Of a stretch of DNA of 24,780 nt, positions 11,940 to 21,139 are shown one piece after another; position 1 is the stretch's first letter; each line of letters opens with the position of its first letter. The notes beneath the pieces were generated by a model. The model was not told where the DNA came from and ran no database searches. It worked only from the letters and a program-made list of their open reading frames with translations. The position numbers were made by a program, and so were the translations under genes. This DNA comes from a virus, in the IMG/VR virus record IMGVR_UViG_3300021197_000883, positions 1 to 24,780 of that record. One strand, written 5' to 3'.

Positions 11940-13697
11940 TTAATTTACTGCAAAAGACTCATCTTCTTTTGTAAGAGGTTGTTTCATTAAGTCAGCTATG
12001 TAAGCTCTGTCTAATTTAAGTTGTCTAAGCATGTTTTCATTGCTAGTTATTCTAAGCCCTTTGTCAATATTAGATAAAATTGATCCTAATGCTCTTTTAC
12101 CGCTTATTGAAAGAACTCCAGATGTAAAAGCAAGACCTGCTCCATAAGTTATTGCAGCTCCAGCGAGAGGTACTGCTAAAAATTGAGCGGCTCCAAAAGC
12201 ACCCATACCACCCATAACTGCAATTGTTCTGTTTAATGCTAATTGTCCATCTACAATAGGTGAAAGATTTTGAAATATTTGAGAAACTCTGTTGTTACCT
12301 TCTTTAACAGCTTTTATATCTAAAATATTTTGTGCGTTCCATAAAGCGTGTTGTTCTTTTAAACTTTGTTTTACTTTTACATTTGTATTAGAAACTCTTG
12401 ATTCTACTAAATCATTGATAGATTTGCGTACAGCATTAGCAACATCATTAGTTGGATTCATTACAGTAGGATCAAATAAATTATCTGCTAATTGTTTATT
12501 TATTAATTTATCAAATTTTTGTCTTGCTCGTAACAATCCTGCTGGAGAATTATCCATATTATTTATAATTTTATAAGCAGATTCAAGAGTGTTCTTTTTA
12601 ATATTTTCCATTGAAGCATCGCCTTTAATATAATTTATATCTTCCAATATATCATCAACTCTTTTTGCTAATTCTGTTTGTGTTCCTTGTGGAAAATTCC
12701 AACTGATGTTTGTATTTTCAAGATCATCCATTAACCTTTGTGCTTTATTTTTATTATGTTTTCTTACAGCATTCGCAGTATTAACTATTGTGTCTTTACC
12801 TTTAACACCACCAATATTTGCTACTAAATTATTTCTAAATAATTCAAATTCATTTTCTTGGATTCTAGAAAAAAAACCTCTATTACTTCCTTTATCGTTT
12901 CCAAAAATACTTATATTTTTAATGTCTTTAATTCTGTCAGTAGTTTTTTCGGGTTGTAATAAATCATCAACTCGTTTTCTAGCATTTCTTGATATTTGTT
13001 TTTCAGCGGCTTCTTCTAAAGTACCAGTAACATAAGTTCCAGCATAAGTGTTAGTTGTCCTAGGTTCTAAATCTGTTTTCTTTTTTCCCAGAGGTGTAAA
13101 AAGAAGGCTAAGATTAACACCACCACCTATAATTTTTGCATATTCTGGATATTTGTTTTCAAATTTTTTCCAATGTCCGACACCTTTTTGAAGTGCTTTT
13201 AATCCTTCTTGCCCAACAGCCGTTTCACCCATAAATTTAAAAGCTGTTTTCATAGCATCTTTAACTGGATCTTCGATTTCGTTAGGAATTATAACGCTTA
13301 AACCTTTTAATGCTAAAGTACCTGTTTCTGCTAAAACATCAACACTTGCTCCAATACCAGTAGCAGCAGTAGCAAAATTTGCTTTTACAATACCAGAATC
13401 TCCAGATTCATAACTTTTGACCGTATCAGCAAGTGCCTTTTTTCTTTTAACCATAGATTCAGCTATACCATTTACATAATCAGGTATAAGTTCAGCACCT
13501 TCTGAAGCCTGATAAGTTATTTCTTTTCCAATACTAATGCCTTGTACAGGAGTATCATCAGGTATTATTTCTTCACCAATAGACAAACCTTTTGGCAAGG
13601 GTTCTTGCATATATTTAGAATCTAAACCTATACCTTCTAAAGCATTTCTAGCTATGCCCTTATAATCAAATAAAGGATTAAATGTTAATTTTGCCAT
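11940..13697 (-). CDS. Large internal virion / DNA-ejection protein candidate
   Basis: The 585-aa protein has repeated IGEEI/IGKEI phrases near the N-terminus (39-60), an Ala/Gly-rich stretch (about 105-135), long charged helical regions in the middle, and a hydrophobic Gly/Ala-rich segment near 505-535 that could insert in a membrane. Podovirus ejection proteins share this mix of long helices and membrane-active segments. It lies among other large proteins downstream of the tail genes, where podoviruses keep their internal core proteins. No lytic transglycosylase motif was seen. Identification rests on size, composition and location. Confidence 0.55.
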   Translation of the reverse strand: MAKLTFNPLFDYKGIARNALEGIGLDSKYMQEPLPKGLSIGEEIIPDDTPVQGISIGKEITYQASEGAELIPDYVNGIAESMVKRKKALADTVKSYESGDSGIVKANFATAATGIGASVDVLAETGTLALKGLSVIIPNEIEDPVKDAMKTAFKFMGETAVGQEGLKALQKGVGHWKKFENKYPEYAKIIGGGVNLSLLFTPLGKKKTDLEPRTTNTYAGTYVTGTLEEAAEKQISRNARKRVDDLLQPEKTTDRIKDIKNISIFGNDKGSNRGFFSRIQENEFELFRNNLVANIGGVKGKDTIVNTANAVRKHNKNKAQRLMDDLENTNISWNFPQGTQTELAKRVDDILEDINYIKGDASMENIKKNTLESAYKIINNMDNSPAGLLRARQKFDKLINKQLADNLFDPTVMNPTNDVANAVRKSINDLVESRVSNTNVKVKQSLKEQHALWNAQNILDIKAVKEGNNRVSQIFQNLSPIVDGQLALNRTIAVMGGMGAFGAAQFLAVPLAGAAITYGAGLAFTSGVLSISGKRALGSILSNIDKGLRITSNENMLRQLKLDRAYIADLMKQPLTKEDESFAVN

Positions 13698-15238
13698 TAT
13701 GATCCCCCAGGTTGCATTAATAATCTATTTAAATCATCCATAGTGACTTCTCTATTTTCTGTATCATAATATCGACCATCCCAAGTATGATATCCAGTTT
13801 CTACACCATCTAATAATATTGGTGAAACACCTTCTACTGGCCTATCCCAAGTTCCTTTATACATTTCTGGTTTAGTTTGTATCATATCAATTTTAGCTTG
13901 TGCTAATTTTGCTTTAAAAGCATCAGAACCATCATCCTTAAGATTTCTATTTAATATAATATAATTATCTAAACTACCATTATTAATTTTTTCATTGTAT
14001 TTATCAACTGCTTCTGCTGCTATTTCTTGTCTTAATCGTGTTAGTCGTTTAATAGCCTCTTTATCCATTGTTCTTGTACCTGTCATTACAGATATTAAAA
14101 AATCTCTTTCGGCAGGAGTATCTAGTCCTCTAGCACCAATACCCAAAGTTTTAATCATTGCAAATACTTGACTGCCTAACAATGCTTCTAAATATTGATC
14201 TTTACTGACATCATCTCTTTTTACATCTTTTCCAAATAATTTAACAACTTGATTTCCTATTCTTTTAGCATTAGTTATATAACTAGCACCAATTCCAGTA
14301 GTTACACCATCATCATCTAATAATTTAAATACTTCATTAGTATTTGTTAAAGTTCGCATTGCAGGTGCAACACTATCTATAAGTGATAAATCTTGTGCAG
14401 CTGTTAACTCACCAATGGTTTTTCCATAAGCTTTTTCAGCATTATCATTTATAGCATTTTCAATAGTAATTTGCATAGCATCACCATCAAAAAAACCTGC
14501 TTGAACAAGTTCTTCTCTTCTTTGTGGGCTAGACTGATCCCAAACAGCTAGTCTTTCACTAAATGCTGATGGTGTTCCTGCTGCTGGTGCGTTTTCAACT
14601 TTGTCATATTCTCGAAGTCCATTAGCCCTTCCTGCTGCAATAATTTCTTCTTCAGATAATCTATTTGCATTATTTAATGGTGAAGAGTTTTCTACTCTTA
14701 ATTTTTGTGTTTCAGTAGCAATGTAACCATCTATTACTGCTTGTTGCACTTGCTCGTCTAAACCCAAAGCCTCTGGAGTTTTTACAACACCTGAAAATAC
14801 TTCAGATCCATCATCAACATATCTTTGTATATCATTTCGATCTTTTAATATTTTTCTTTCTGGAGTAGAAGATATAATTTCATTAGCCATAGACATAGCT
14901 GTGTTAGCTTCTTCATAAAGTTCAGCACCATTTAACAATCTAGCTAAATTTTTAAAATCTTCAGCCGTTTCAGGCATAGGAACTTGTTTCCTAATTTCTT
15001 CAAGTTTTTGCATTCTAGCCATTCTAGGGTCAACTGGCTCTGTTTCACCTGTTAACATTCTTCCTAGAGAAGCATAAGCATCACTTCTTTGATCACCAAT
15101 ACCACCAGCACGATACATCATTCCAGCACCTTTTGTACTAGCTAAATTGACAGCATTGTTTATATTTGACTGTTGTTGTGCCGCTTGTTCATCTGCCATT
15201 AATTGTTGCAGACCAAACATATCGTTACTGTATGCCAT
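13697..15238 (-). CDS. Internal virion protein candidate, 513 aa
   Basis: The start MAYSNDMFGLQQLMADEQAAQ and the Gln/Ala-rich helical N-terminus are typical of podovirus internal proteins. An Ala/Glu-rich helical region with many charged residues follows; residues 365-400 include an LGIGARGLDTPAERDFL segment that I have seen in phage structural proteins. The C-terminus ends with a small WDGRYYDTENR module (about 487-497), a short beta-type end. The stop overlaps the start of the next gene. The specific role is inferred from position. Confidence 0.55.
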   Translation of the reverse strand: MAYSNDMFGLQQLMADEQAAQQQSNINNAVNLASTKGAGMMYRAGGIGDQRSDAYASLGRMLTGETEPVDPRMARMQKLEEIRKQVPMPETAEDFKNLARLLNGAELYEEANTAMSMANEIISSTPERKILKDRNDIQRYVDDGSEVFSGVVKTPEALGLDEQVQQAVIDGYIATETQKLRVENSSPLNNANRLSEEEIIAAGRANGLREYDKVENAPAAGTPSAFSERLAVWDQSSPQRREELVQAGFFDGDAMQITIENAINDNAEKAYGKTIGELTAAQDLSLIDSVAPAMRTLTNTNEVFKLLDDDGVTTGIGASYITNAKRIGNQVVKLFGKDVKRDDVSKDQYLEALLGSQVFAMIKTLGIGARGLDTPAERDFLISVMTGTRTMDKEAIKRLTRLRQEIAAEAVDKYNEKINNGSLDNYIILNRNLKDDGSDAFKAKLAQAKIDMIQTKPEMYKGTWDRPVEGVSPILLDGVETGYHTWDGRYYDTENREVTMDDLNRLLMQPGGS

Positions 15239-15248
15239 AGTTATTCCT

Positions 15249-16151
15249 TTATCCTATTAGATTTCCTAAAAATTTACCAGCTACTCCACCAATTCCTGGT
15301 GCAACTGTGTTTCCTACTGCACCAAATATACTTCCCCAAAAATCACTTTTACCTTTTGCTTGTTGTTGATCAGCATAAGCTAATTGATCATAATATCTTG
15401 TGTTTGCATCTGATACATTGCCTAAATTACCCGTTGCATTTATTGCAGGAATGTTAAGATAACGATTAGTTTTATCCTCAACACCTGTAAGCATATTATA
15501 TTGGCCAGTTGACCTAGCTAAATTACTATCAATAAGTGATTGTGATTGATCAAAAGCTTGATTCATGGCAGCTAATTTAAGTCTATTTGTAGAAGCATCA
15601 GTATTCATTTGATTCATAAACTGTTGAGTAGAAGAAGCACCTGTGTTTAACTCTCTTGCTCTTCTCAGTTGGTCAGCTACTGCTAACTCTTCTTCATATA
15701 TGCTCATTAAATCACCGTATCTTGATTTTTGTGCATCTCTCCAACCACCAGCTGCTAAATCTTCTGCTTGTTGCCCAAACATACCTTGCCTTCTTATAGC
15801 ATCTTCTCTGATTTGTGTATTAGCAGCATCAGCCTCAGAGGTATAAGAATATGTGCCATCTGGGTTTTGCCTATATCTAGTAGTTCCACCAACAAAATTA
15901 ACATCTGGTGTTGTTTTTTTAAATATATCTTCTCTAAGGCCTTCTTGATAATTTAAATCAGCTTGACCATATTTTCCAGGATCTCTGTTAGCACCAACCA
16001 TATTTCCTAAATTTGATAAAAACTGACTACCACCTCTAGGAGTAATACCATTTTGCCTATTTAAGTTTGTAAGAAACTTTGAGTTCATACCTCCTGCTAA
16101 TTTACCAGAACCTCTTTTTCCTAGTCCTAAGTTACCTCTGCCTCTTGCCAT
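15249..16151 (-). CDS. Internal virion protein candidate with membrane-active C-terminus
   Basis: The 300-aa protein begins with a basic Gly/Arg-rich segment (MARGRGNLGLGKRGSGK), then an Ala/Gln/Asn-rich helical body, and ends with a hydrophobic glycine-zipper-like region (about 270-300, WGSIFGAVGNTVAPG). Glycine zippers near the C-terminus suit membrane insertion during DNA ejection. It is the first of three consecutive large internal-protein candidates after the adhesin gene. No catalytic motif was seen. Confidence 0.55.
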   Translation of the reverse strand: MARGRGNLGLGKRGSGKLAGGMNSKFLTNLNRQNGITPRGGSQFLSNLGNMVGANRDPGKYGQADLNYQEGLREDIFKKTTPDVNFVGGTTRYRQNPDGTYSYTSEADAANTQIREDAIRRQGMFGQQAEDLAAGGWRDAQKSRYGDLMSIYEEELAVADQLRRARELNTGASSTQQFMNQMNTDASTNRLKLAAMNQAFDQSQSLIDSNLARSTGQYNMLTGVEDKTNRYLNIPAINATGNLGNVSDANTRYYDQLAYADQQQAKGKSDFWGSIFGAVGNTVAPGIGGVAGKFLGNLIG

Positions 16152-16152
16152 A

Positions 16153-17007
16153 TTAATCTCCTGTCCTTGTAAATCCGTTATTGTCTATTGCTGTTCCTGC
16201 ACTTCCGCCTGACCCACCACCGTGGTTTACATCATTGCCACTTGCACCTGAGCCTGAAGAACCTGAATTGCCTACAGTACCTCCAGAGCCACCTGCTCCA
16301 GCATTAGCTGTTCCTCGGCTTCCACCTGCAACTGCACCTGCACCGCCACCTCCAGCACCAGTTAAAGTTCCTGCTCCACCATTACCAGATTGTGAAATAC
16401 ATCCAGAGCCATCACAAGTTCCATTTCTTGAACCAGCAGAGCCAAAAGACTGTCCGCCTCCGCCTCCACCGCCACCTGCTCTATCATTATCAGAGAAGGA
16501 TTGGTCATCTTGTGCGCCACCTCCGCCTCCTCCACCGCCTCCTCCACCGAGGATTGAGCCATTGTTGTCTAAAGTAATATTTTTTTCTAACTTTAAGGCT
16601 GTACCGCCTGTTCCTCCAGAACCAGCACCGCCATCTGGACTTCCTCCAGAACCACCTGCTCCTCCAGCACCATAAATATAGCCATTGTTAATAATAGTAA
16701 GAACACCAGCAACACCACTTCCAGTAAGTAAAGCAGGAGTTCCTGTAGAGTCTGAGTAAACATAAACACCAGAGTTAATGACTACATCTACATCACCTAA
16801 TTTATTAGAAGATGAAAGAACAGTATCTAAATCTAGTTTATTTACATTACTTGAAACTGTATAAGTAAACTTTCTTTGATAAAAAGGTTTCCAAGAACCG
16901 CCATCTTTTACACTAGCAGTTAATACTTCTTTCCAAGCACCACCATCTTTAACTGATACTGCTGTAGGTTCTTTCCAAGTTCCTGAATCGTTTACTTTTA
17001 AAGTCAT
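16153..17007 (-). CDS. Polyglycine tail adhesin (receptor-binding protein)
   Basis: The 284-aa protein has three tandem N-terminal repeats of form VKDGGAWKE (about 4-40), a beta-rich linker with VVINSGVYVY (75-84) and a glycine-dominated C-terminal half (112-272) with runs such as G154-G164 and G178-G185 and loops between them (QDDQSFSDNDRA; SRNGTCDGSGCISQ with two cysteines). Polyglycine sandwiches with variable loops form the receptor-binding tips of T-even gp38 adhesins, so the loops here probably contact the host surface. It lies directly after the short fibre gene. The repetitive GGN codons make length variation by slippage or recombination likely. Confidence 0.75.
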   Translation of the reverse strand: MTLKVNDSGTWKEPTAVSVKDGGAWKEVLTASVKDGGSWKPFYQRKFTYTVSSNVNKLDLDTVLSSSNKLGDVDVVINSGVYVYSDSTGTPALLTGSGVAGVLTIINNGYIYGAGGAGGSGGSPDGGAGSGGTGGTALKLEKNITLDNNGSILGGGGGGGGGGGAQDDQSFSDNDRAGGGGGGGGQSFGSAGSRNGTCDGSGCISQSGNGGAGTLTGAGGGGAGAVAGGSRGTANAGAGGSGGTVGNSGSSGSGASGNDVNHGGGSGGSAGTAIDNNGFTRTGD

Positions 17008-17008
17008 A

Positions 17009-17365
17009 TTAACTCGCTACTTGATACCAAATATCTCCATTAGAGCCACCACTTGCAGCAGATGTGCTTACTGTTCTCAAACCAAAACCATTTGTTCTAG
17101 CAGCTTCAGTTGCAGTTTTGTGACTAGCAATTGCTGTAGTTACAAAAGCTGTTGAAGCAACTTGTGTAGTATTTGTGCCTTCTGAAGCAGTTGTAGCACT
17201 AAATGCTTGAGAAGCACTACCTGCCAGATCAGCCTTAGTGTTTACTGCTGTTTGTACTGCTGTAAACTCAGTATTAAAATCTGCACCAGATATTACTTTT
17301 CCTGCATCGGAATCTGCTAGTGCATCTTTGCCAGACCATCCGACAGCTATAGTATAGTTTGCCAT
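17009..17365 (-). CDS. Short tail fibre protein
   Basis: The 118-aa protein has fibre-like features: SGADFNTEFTAVQTAVNTKADLAG (27-50) followed by a Ser/Thr/Ala-rich repeat region and ASTAFVTTAI (70-79), a recurring phage-fibre motif, and an NGDIWYQ end (110-116) that commonly closes such proteins. It probably forms a trimeric stalk or a connector for the adhesin encoded next. The start overlaps the stop of the large tail gene by one base. Confidence 0.7.
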   Translation of the reverse strand: MANYTIAVGWSGKDALADSDAGKVISGADFNTEFTAVQTAVNTKADLAGSASQAFSATTASEGTNTTQVASTAFVTTAIASHKTATEAARTNGFGLRTVSTSAASGGSNGDIWYQVAS

Positions 17366-18996
17366 TATCTTATCTTTCCTTGTTTATGTAATAAAGTTAA
17401 GTCTTGTAAAGAAGCATCAAATCCATTTGATTCAATATCTATCTCTAGTTTAAGGTTTTTTGCCGAACCAGTTAACGGTGTTTTATATTCATGTAATCCA
17501 TATATAGGTTTGTAAGTAGATGAATTAGGATGTACTGCTGAATTGTGTGTATGTGTAACTGTTGTCGCTCCATATAGAGAACTAGAAGCACCCCACAATG
17601 AAGTTGTTCCTGTAGTTGTAGGGTTTAAAGTTATAGATGTAGTATCCGATGGACTTGGACTATAATCTTTATACCATTTTAATCCTAATGTTGCTCCAGA
17701 ACCACCCTCTAAAACTAAAAACAATCTCTTTAAAAATGAAGCTGCTATAGATTGACCTAAATTAATCCATGTTGTAGCAATACTACTTGTATATGAACTA
17801 TAAGTATAAGTTGATGCACCAGCTAAATCTGTGTCGTAATAACCTTCATAACCAGCTAAACCACCATCTTTTTGTCCTACTAATAAACCATATAACTCTG
17901 TATATGACATATTAGAAGGCTCTCTATCATTGTCAAAAGTCCATGTTGTTACTCTTGGTGCTTGGTTAGGTGTGAAATGTTTAAAATCAAACACATAAGT
18001 AATGTTTTTATCAACAAATGACATTATGTAAATACCTTCATTTTCTACATAAACACTTTTAACATTTGAACTTTGACCAATATTTCTAATTAATCTATCT
18101 TTAATGTTTACGCTTAAATCAGTTAATGGTAATTTATCTTTTTCAGTTGTTCTACCTAATGATCTAACACCCGTATTAGACAAGAAAACTAAATCATCAC
18201 CAATAGCTTGAACTGTATCTCTTGATACAAGACCTACACCCCTAATAACTTCATTGAGTGCAAGTGATCCTACTGTTTCTGGCCTGTCATATATAACAAT
18301 ATTGTTTTTACCAAATATAACTAATTTTCCATAAAAAGGAGCAATTGCTATAATTGTATCAATACCCCAAATTTTAGACAAATCTATTAAACCTGCATCA
18401 CCACCTGTCCAATCATCACCATCTAAAAGATTAGAATAATAAACAACATCTGGTGATTCTGCTACACCACCTGCCCAAATTCTTCCGTATAAACCCATTC
18501 CACAGGTTGGTTTAAATTGATTAGAAGATACACTTGCTGGTTTAGTTGCATGTGCTGTCCATCTTGATCCAGAAGTTAAACTACCATCATATCTTTGTGG
18601 CTCTACTCCAGCATGAAAACAATGCAATCGATCATTAAAATTAACAAATTGCCAATCACCCGTACTATTAGCAACAGTATGTTTTACATCAGCACCACTA
18701 CTAGGAAAAGCTGATGCTGGTGAAGTAAAATCTACAGCATAAATACTTGTTCCATAACTTACAAATATTTTATTAGTTCCTACATCATTATGTTCTACTA
18801 CAGATGCAATAGCTGTTCCAGAAGGTGCTACTTTTTGTTTTAATCCTTTTCTAAAAGCAATACGACCAGACTCTCTAATAACTACATTTTCTGCTTTAAC
18901 TAAAAATGATGTATCTAATGATGCAGGATTACTTTGAGTATTTAACCCATTTAATCCAATATCAGTTAACGGTTGATATGATAATTCTTTTGCCAT
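17365..18996 (-). CDS. Large tail protein, nozzle/propeller type
   Basis: The 543-aa protein opens with GLNTQSNPASLDTSFLVKAE (15-34) and ENVVIRESGRIAFRKG (36-51), a familiar start for podovirus tail proteins located after the head-tail adaptor. It then shows repeated beta-strand units with aromatic and Gly turns (IFVSYGTSIYAVD, YYSNLLDGDDW, VFLSNTGVRSLG), consistent with a beta-propeller nozzle such as P22 gp10 or T7 gp12. It sits directly after the adaptor gene, overlapping it by one base. The exact homologue is not decided. Confidence 0.7.
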   Translation of the reverse strand: MAKELSYQPLTDIGLNGLNTQSNPASLDTSFLVKAENVVIRESGRIAFRKGLKQKVAPSGTAIASVVEHNDVGTNKIFVSYGTSIYAVDFTSPASAFPSSGADVKHTVANSTGDWQFVNFNDRLHCFHAGVEPQRYDGSLTSGSRWTAHATKPASVSSNQFKPTCGMGLYGRIWAGGVAESPDVVYYSNLLDGDDWTGGDAGLIDLSKIWGIDTIIAIAPFYGKLVIFGKNNIVIYDRPETVGSLALNEVIRGVGLVSRDTVQAIGDDLVFLSNTGVRSLGRTTEKDKLPLTDLSVNIKDRLIRNIGQSSNVKSVYVENEGIYIMSFVDKNITYVFDFKHFTPNQAPRVTTWTFDNDREPSNMSYTELYGLLVGQKDGGLAGYEGYYDTDLAGASTYTYSSYTSSIATTWINLGQSIAASFLKRLFLVLEGGSGATLGLKWYKDYSPSPSDTTSITLNPTTTGTTSLWGASSSLYGATTVTHTHNSAVHPNSSTYKPIYGLHEYKTPLTGSAKNLKLEIDIESNGFDASLQDLTLLHKQGKIR

Positions 18997-19706
18997 TATC
19001 TAAAATTTAATCCTGTTGCGTATTGACTACTATGATTTTCATTTACAAACCAATCTGATTCATATTTAGTATTACCACTATCTAATATTATTGCTTGTTT
19101 AAGTGCTTCATTAGCCTCTTGAGCCATTAAACTAGATTGTGTGCCACCATCTTCACCTCTCTCAGCTATTGCCCTGGCCCATGCTCCAAGTATAACTGGC
19201 TGTGCTGGTACTTTTAAAACTGTAGCGGCACTTGTAAGTTTGTCTTGATACTTAACAACATCAAAAGATATAGTGTGTGCTTCAGTAGGAACTGGTGATA
19301 AATCTACTTTTAAATTATTAGAAGCATCGCTACCGTTAAAAGCATAGTACAGAGGCTCACCAGTATCGTCTGTAGGGTACTTTACGGTGTTAATGTACTG
19401 TTTGCTCACTTGATGTAAATGAAGGCCTGTATCGTTGTTTATGGCATCCAATATTTTTATCTCTTGACCAGATGATAAATTGTAATTTTTTGTACTTGCT
19501 ACTGTCGATATATCAACTGTTTCTCTAAGATTTAACCAATCATGTCTTTCTTCAACACCTCGTTTAGCATCATTAATTAATGATCCTATAACTTTATGAT
19601 AGGCAGATACATTAGTACTATCATTTATAGCACCAGACCAATCAGTTGCAATTGTATCTTCACGCAACCTTATTAATACTTCATTAATTAATTCTTTATA
19701 AGTCAT
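18996..19706 (-). CDS. Head-to-tail adaptor (gp4/gp11-like)
   Basis: The 236-aa protein begins MTYKELINEVLIRLRED, the helical opening common to podovirus adaptor proteins, then AKRGVEERHDWLNLRE (48-63) and a beta-rich centre with YPTDDTGEPLYYAF (109-122), ending in helices with WARAIAERGEDGG (175-187). These features match adaptor rings that bind under the portal. The following gene encodes the large tail protein, the usual order. Family recognition is by pattern memory. Confidence 0.7.
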   Translation of the reverse strand: MTYKELINEVLIRLREDTIATDWSGAINDSTNVSAYHKVIGSLINDAKRGVEERHDWLNLRETVDISTVASTKNYNLSSGQEIKILDAINNDTGLHLHQVSKQYINTVKYPTDDTGEPLYYAFNGSDASNNLKVDLSPVPTEAHTISFDVVKYQDKLTSAATVLKVPAQPVILGAWARAIAERGEDGGTQSSLMAQEANEALKQAIILDSGNTKYESDWFVNENHSSQYATGLNFR

Positions 19707-19709
19707 AAC

Positions 19710-20465
19710 CTATCCTTTAATTATTTTTCCCCAAACCGAACCTTTACCTTCTACAATATCTACTACTTCTACTTGAAAATTACCATTGTCAAAAAAAGTT
19801 ACAATTCCAAAAGCATGATTCCAATTGTGTAGCCTTCCTTTTAACCATGTATTTTTTTCTGCTGACATATCTTTTAAACAACCCATAGCCCAAGAACTTA
19901 TGTTTCCATCTAGTAACCTAGTGGCTGAGTGTCTTGCTACATCATGAACATGCCCATACATAATGTTTGTTCCATAATTATCTAAATGTTTCTTAGCGTG
20001 ATTTACACCACAATAAGCACCATGTATAAAAGATAATTTACCAATACTTAATACTTCATTGTACTTGCGATATTCATAACCTCTATCATCCCATTTACAC
20101 GCATTTCTAAAACTGTATTGATCTAAGTATGGATTCTCTTCTACAAACGCATCTAGCCATTCGTCATGATTACCTGCAAGAATATGTCGTTCTTTGCATT
20201 TAATCTTGTCTAACACCCTGTCAAACCTGTCTATTTGCTTATTAACAGCTTTAATTTCTTTATCTATTTCTGGAAGTTGGTATTCTAATGGTGGTCTTTT
20301 TCTTCTTTTATATCTGTGTCCAGATACTGACTCCCATTCTCCAACATCACCCAGATTAATAAATATGTCTGGCTTTACAAATTCTATCGCTTTTAATGTA
20401 ACTTTGACTGCACTTTCATCATGTATTGGAAAATGCTGGTCGGGTATAACAATCGCCCTTTTCAT
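19710..20465 (-). CDS. Calcineurin-like metallophosphoesterase
   Basis: The 251-aa protein carries the full metal-binding set of the calcineurin-like phosphoesterases: DQH at 9-11 (D9, H11), GD at 39-40, GNHDE at 98-102, H148 and GHVH at 171-174. The two-metal centre hydrolyses phosphate esters; the substrate is unknown. It lies among late virion genes, between the adaptor and small membrane proteins. It might act on nucleic acid, on a signalling nucleotide or on the cell envelope. The ATG follows an AGGT 7 bases upstream. All ligands appear intact, so it is probably active. Confidence 0.9.
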   Translation of the reverse strand: MKRAIVIPDQHFPIHDESAVKVTLKAIEFVKPDIFINLGDVGEWESVSGHRYKRRKRPPLEYQLPEIDKEIKAVNKQIDRFDRVLDKIKCKERHILAGNHDEWLDAFVEENPYLDQYSFRNACKWDDRGYEYRKYNEVLSIGKLSFIHGAYCGVNHAKKHLDNYGTNIMYGHVHDVARHSATRLLDGNISSWAMGCLKDMSAEKNTWLKGRLHNWNHAFGIVTFFDNGNFQVEVVDIVEGKGSVWGKIIKG

Positions 20466-20467
20466 TT

Positions 20468-20899
20468 TTACCTACCTTTTGCTAATTGCGCTCCAAAGTA
20501 GAATTCGATTATCATTGTTGCCCATCTAAATATTTCATCAAACTTCAACATCCCTTCTACAGTTACATATTCTATCACATCAGGAGTAAGCTGTAATCCT
20601 AATATACTGGCCCCTTCAATGACCGTAGGAATGACTGTAGGAACATCCCAAAACACAGGAGCCACTTGTGTAAAAATAACTAAGGCTAATATAGTTAAAA
20701 TAATGATCCTTCTATTCATAGCAGCCATTGGACTTTCTTTTTGTGCCATTGACCTAGCTTGATTAATAGATTCGTTCCTAACCTGTAGGTTTTCTATCAT
20801 CATTTTTTGTTGTTCTTGTGCTGCTTGACTTTTAAGTGCAAGTAACTTAGCTACAAAGCCTAATGCTATTGGTGCTATGTTTGTTAAAAAACCTATCAT
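20468..20899 (-). CDS. Membrane protein, possible holin
   Basis: The 143-aa protein has a hydrophobic N-terminus (3-20), a charged helical region (24-58, QAAQEQQKMMIENL), a clear transmembrane span (64-83) and a third hydrophobic stretch near 126-140. Preceding SPMAAMNRR (56-64) resembles the lead-in of 3-TM phage/GTA holins. It sits after two other small membrane proteins in a possible lysis cluster. Holin is a reasonable but unproven label. Its ATG overlaps the upstream TGA. Confidence 0.6.
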   Translation of the reverse strand: MIGFLTNIAPIALGFVAKLLALKSQAAQEQQKMMIENLQVRNESINQARSMAQKESPMAAMNRRIIILTILALVIFTQVAPVFWDVPTVIPTVIEGASILGLQLTPDVIEYVTVEGMLKFDEIFRWATMIIEFYFGAQLAKGR

Positions 20900-21102
20900 G
20901 CGACTAACCTTAATACATTAAAAACTCCCACCTCTGAAGCTAGGAAATAAGCAAAACCACCTAACAAAAAATATCTAATTTGATTAAGCATATTAAATAT
21001 CTTTTGTATTTTGGCATTAGTGTCATCAATCTTGCTAAACAACTTACTTATTTGTGAAGTATGTTTGTCTAATTGCAATTGCATTCTGTTATCGTCTATC
21101 AT
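20896..21102 (-). CDS. Small coiled-coil membrane protein, 68 aa
   Basis: The N-terminal 40 residues form a heptad-like helix (LDKHTSQISKLFSKIDDTNA), followed by a hydrophobic span (about 44-66) and a very short end. A small N-in, coiled-coil-plus-anchor protein would fit a spanin partner or holin regulator. Its start overlaps the TGA of a 10-codon reading frame that has the better ribosome binding site, suggesting translational coupling. The role is inferred from topology only. Confidence 0.6.
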   Translation of the reverse strand: MIDDNRMQLQLDKHTSQISKLFSKIDDTNAKIQKIFNMLNQIRYFLLGGFAYFLASEVGVFNVLRLVA

Positions 21103-21131
21103 CTTTTTTTTGGCTTTTTACCGTATCCCAT
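21099..21131 (-). CDS. Ten-codon coupled reading frame (MGYGKKPKKR)
   Basis: AGGAG with ideal spacing precedes ATG at 21131, and the frame encodes a basic 10-residue peptide ending in TGA that overlaps the next ATG. The next gene has no strong ribosome binding site of its own, so the short frame may deliver ribosomes to it, or the peptide itself may act. It is too short for statistical support. Confidence 0.4.
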   Translation of the reverse strand: MGYGKKPKKR

Positions 21132-21139
21132 AATATCTC

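Noticed and set aside
12292-13035. Plus-strand open frames of 94 and 109 aa
   Set aside because: They are antisense shadows of the large internal-protein gene, with hydrophobic composition that comes from reversed codons.
16181-16675. Proline-rich 164-aa plus-strand open frame
   Set aside because: It is the complement of the glycine-rich adhesin gene; poly-proline arises from reading GGN codons backwards, and it has no operon partner on that strand.
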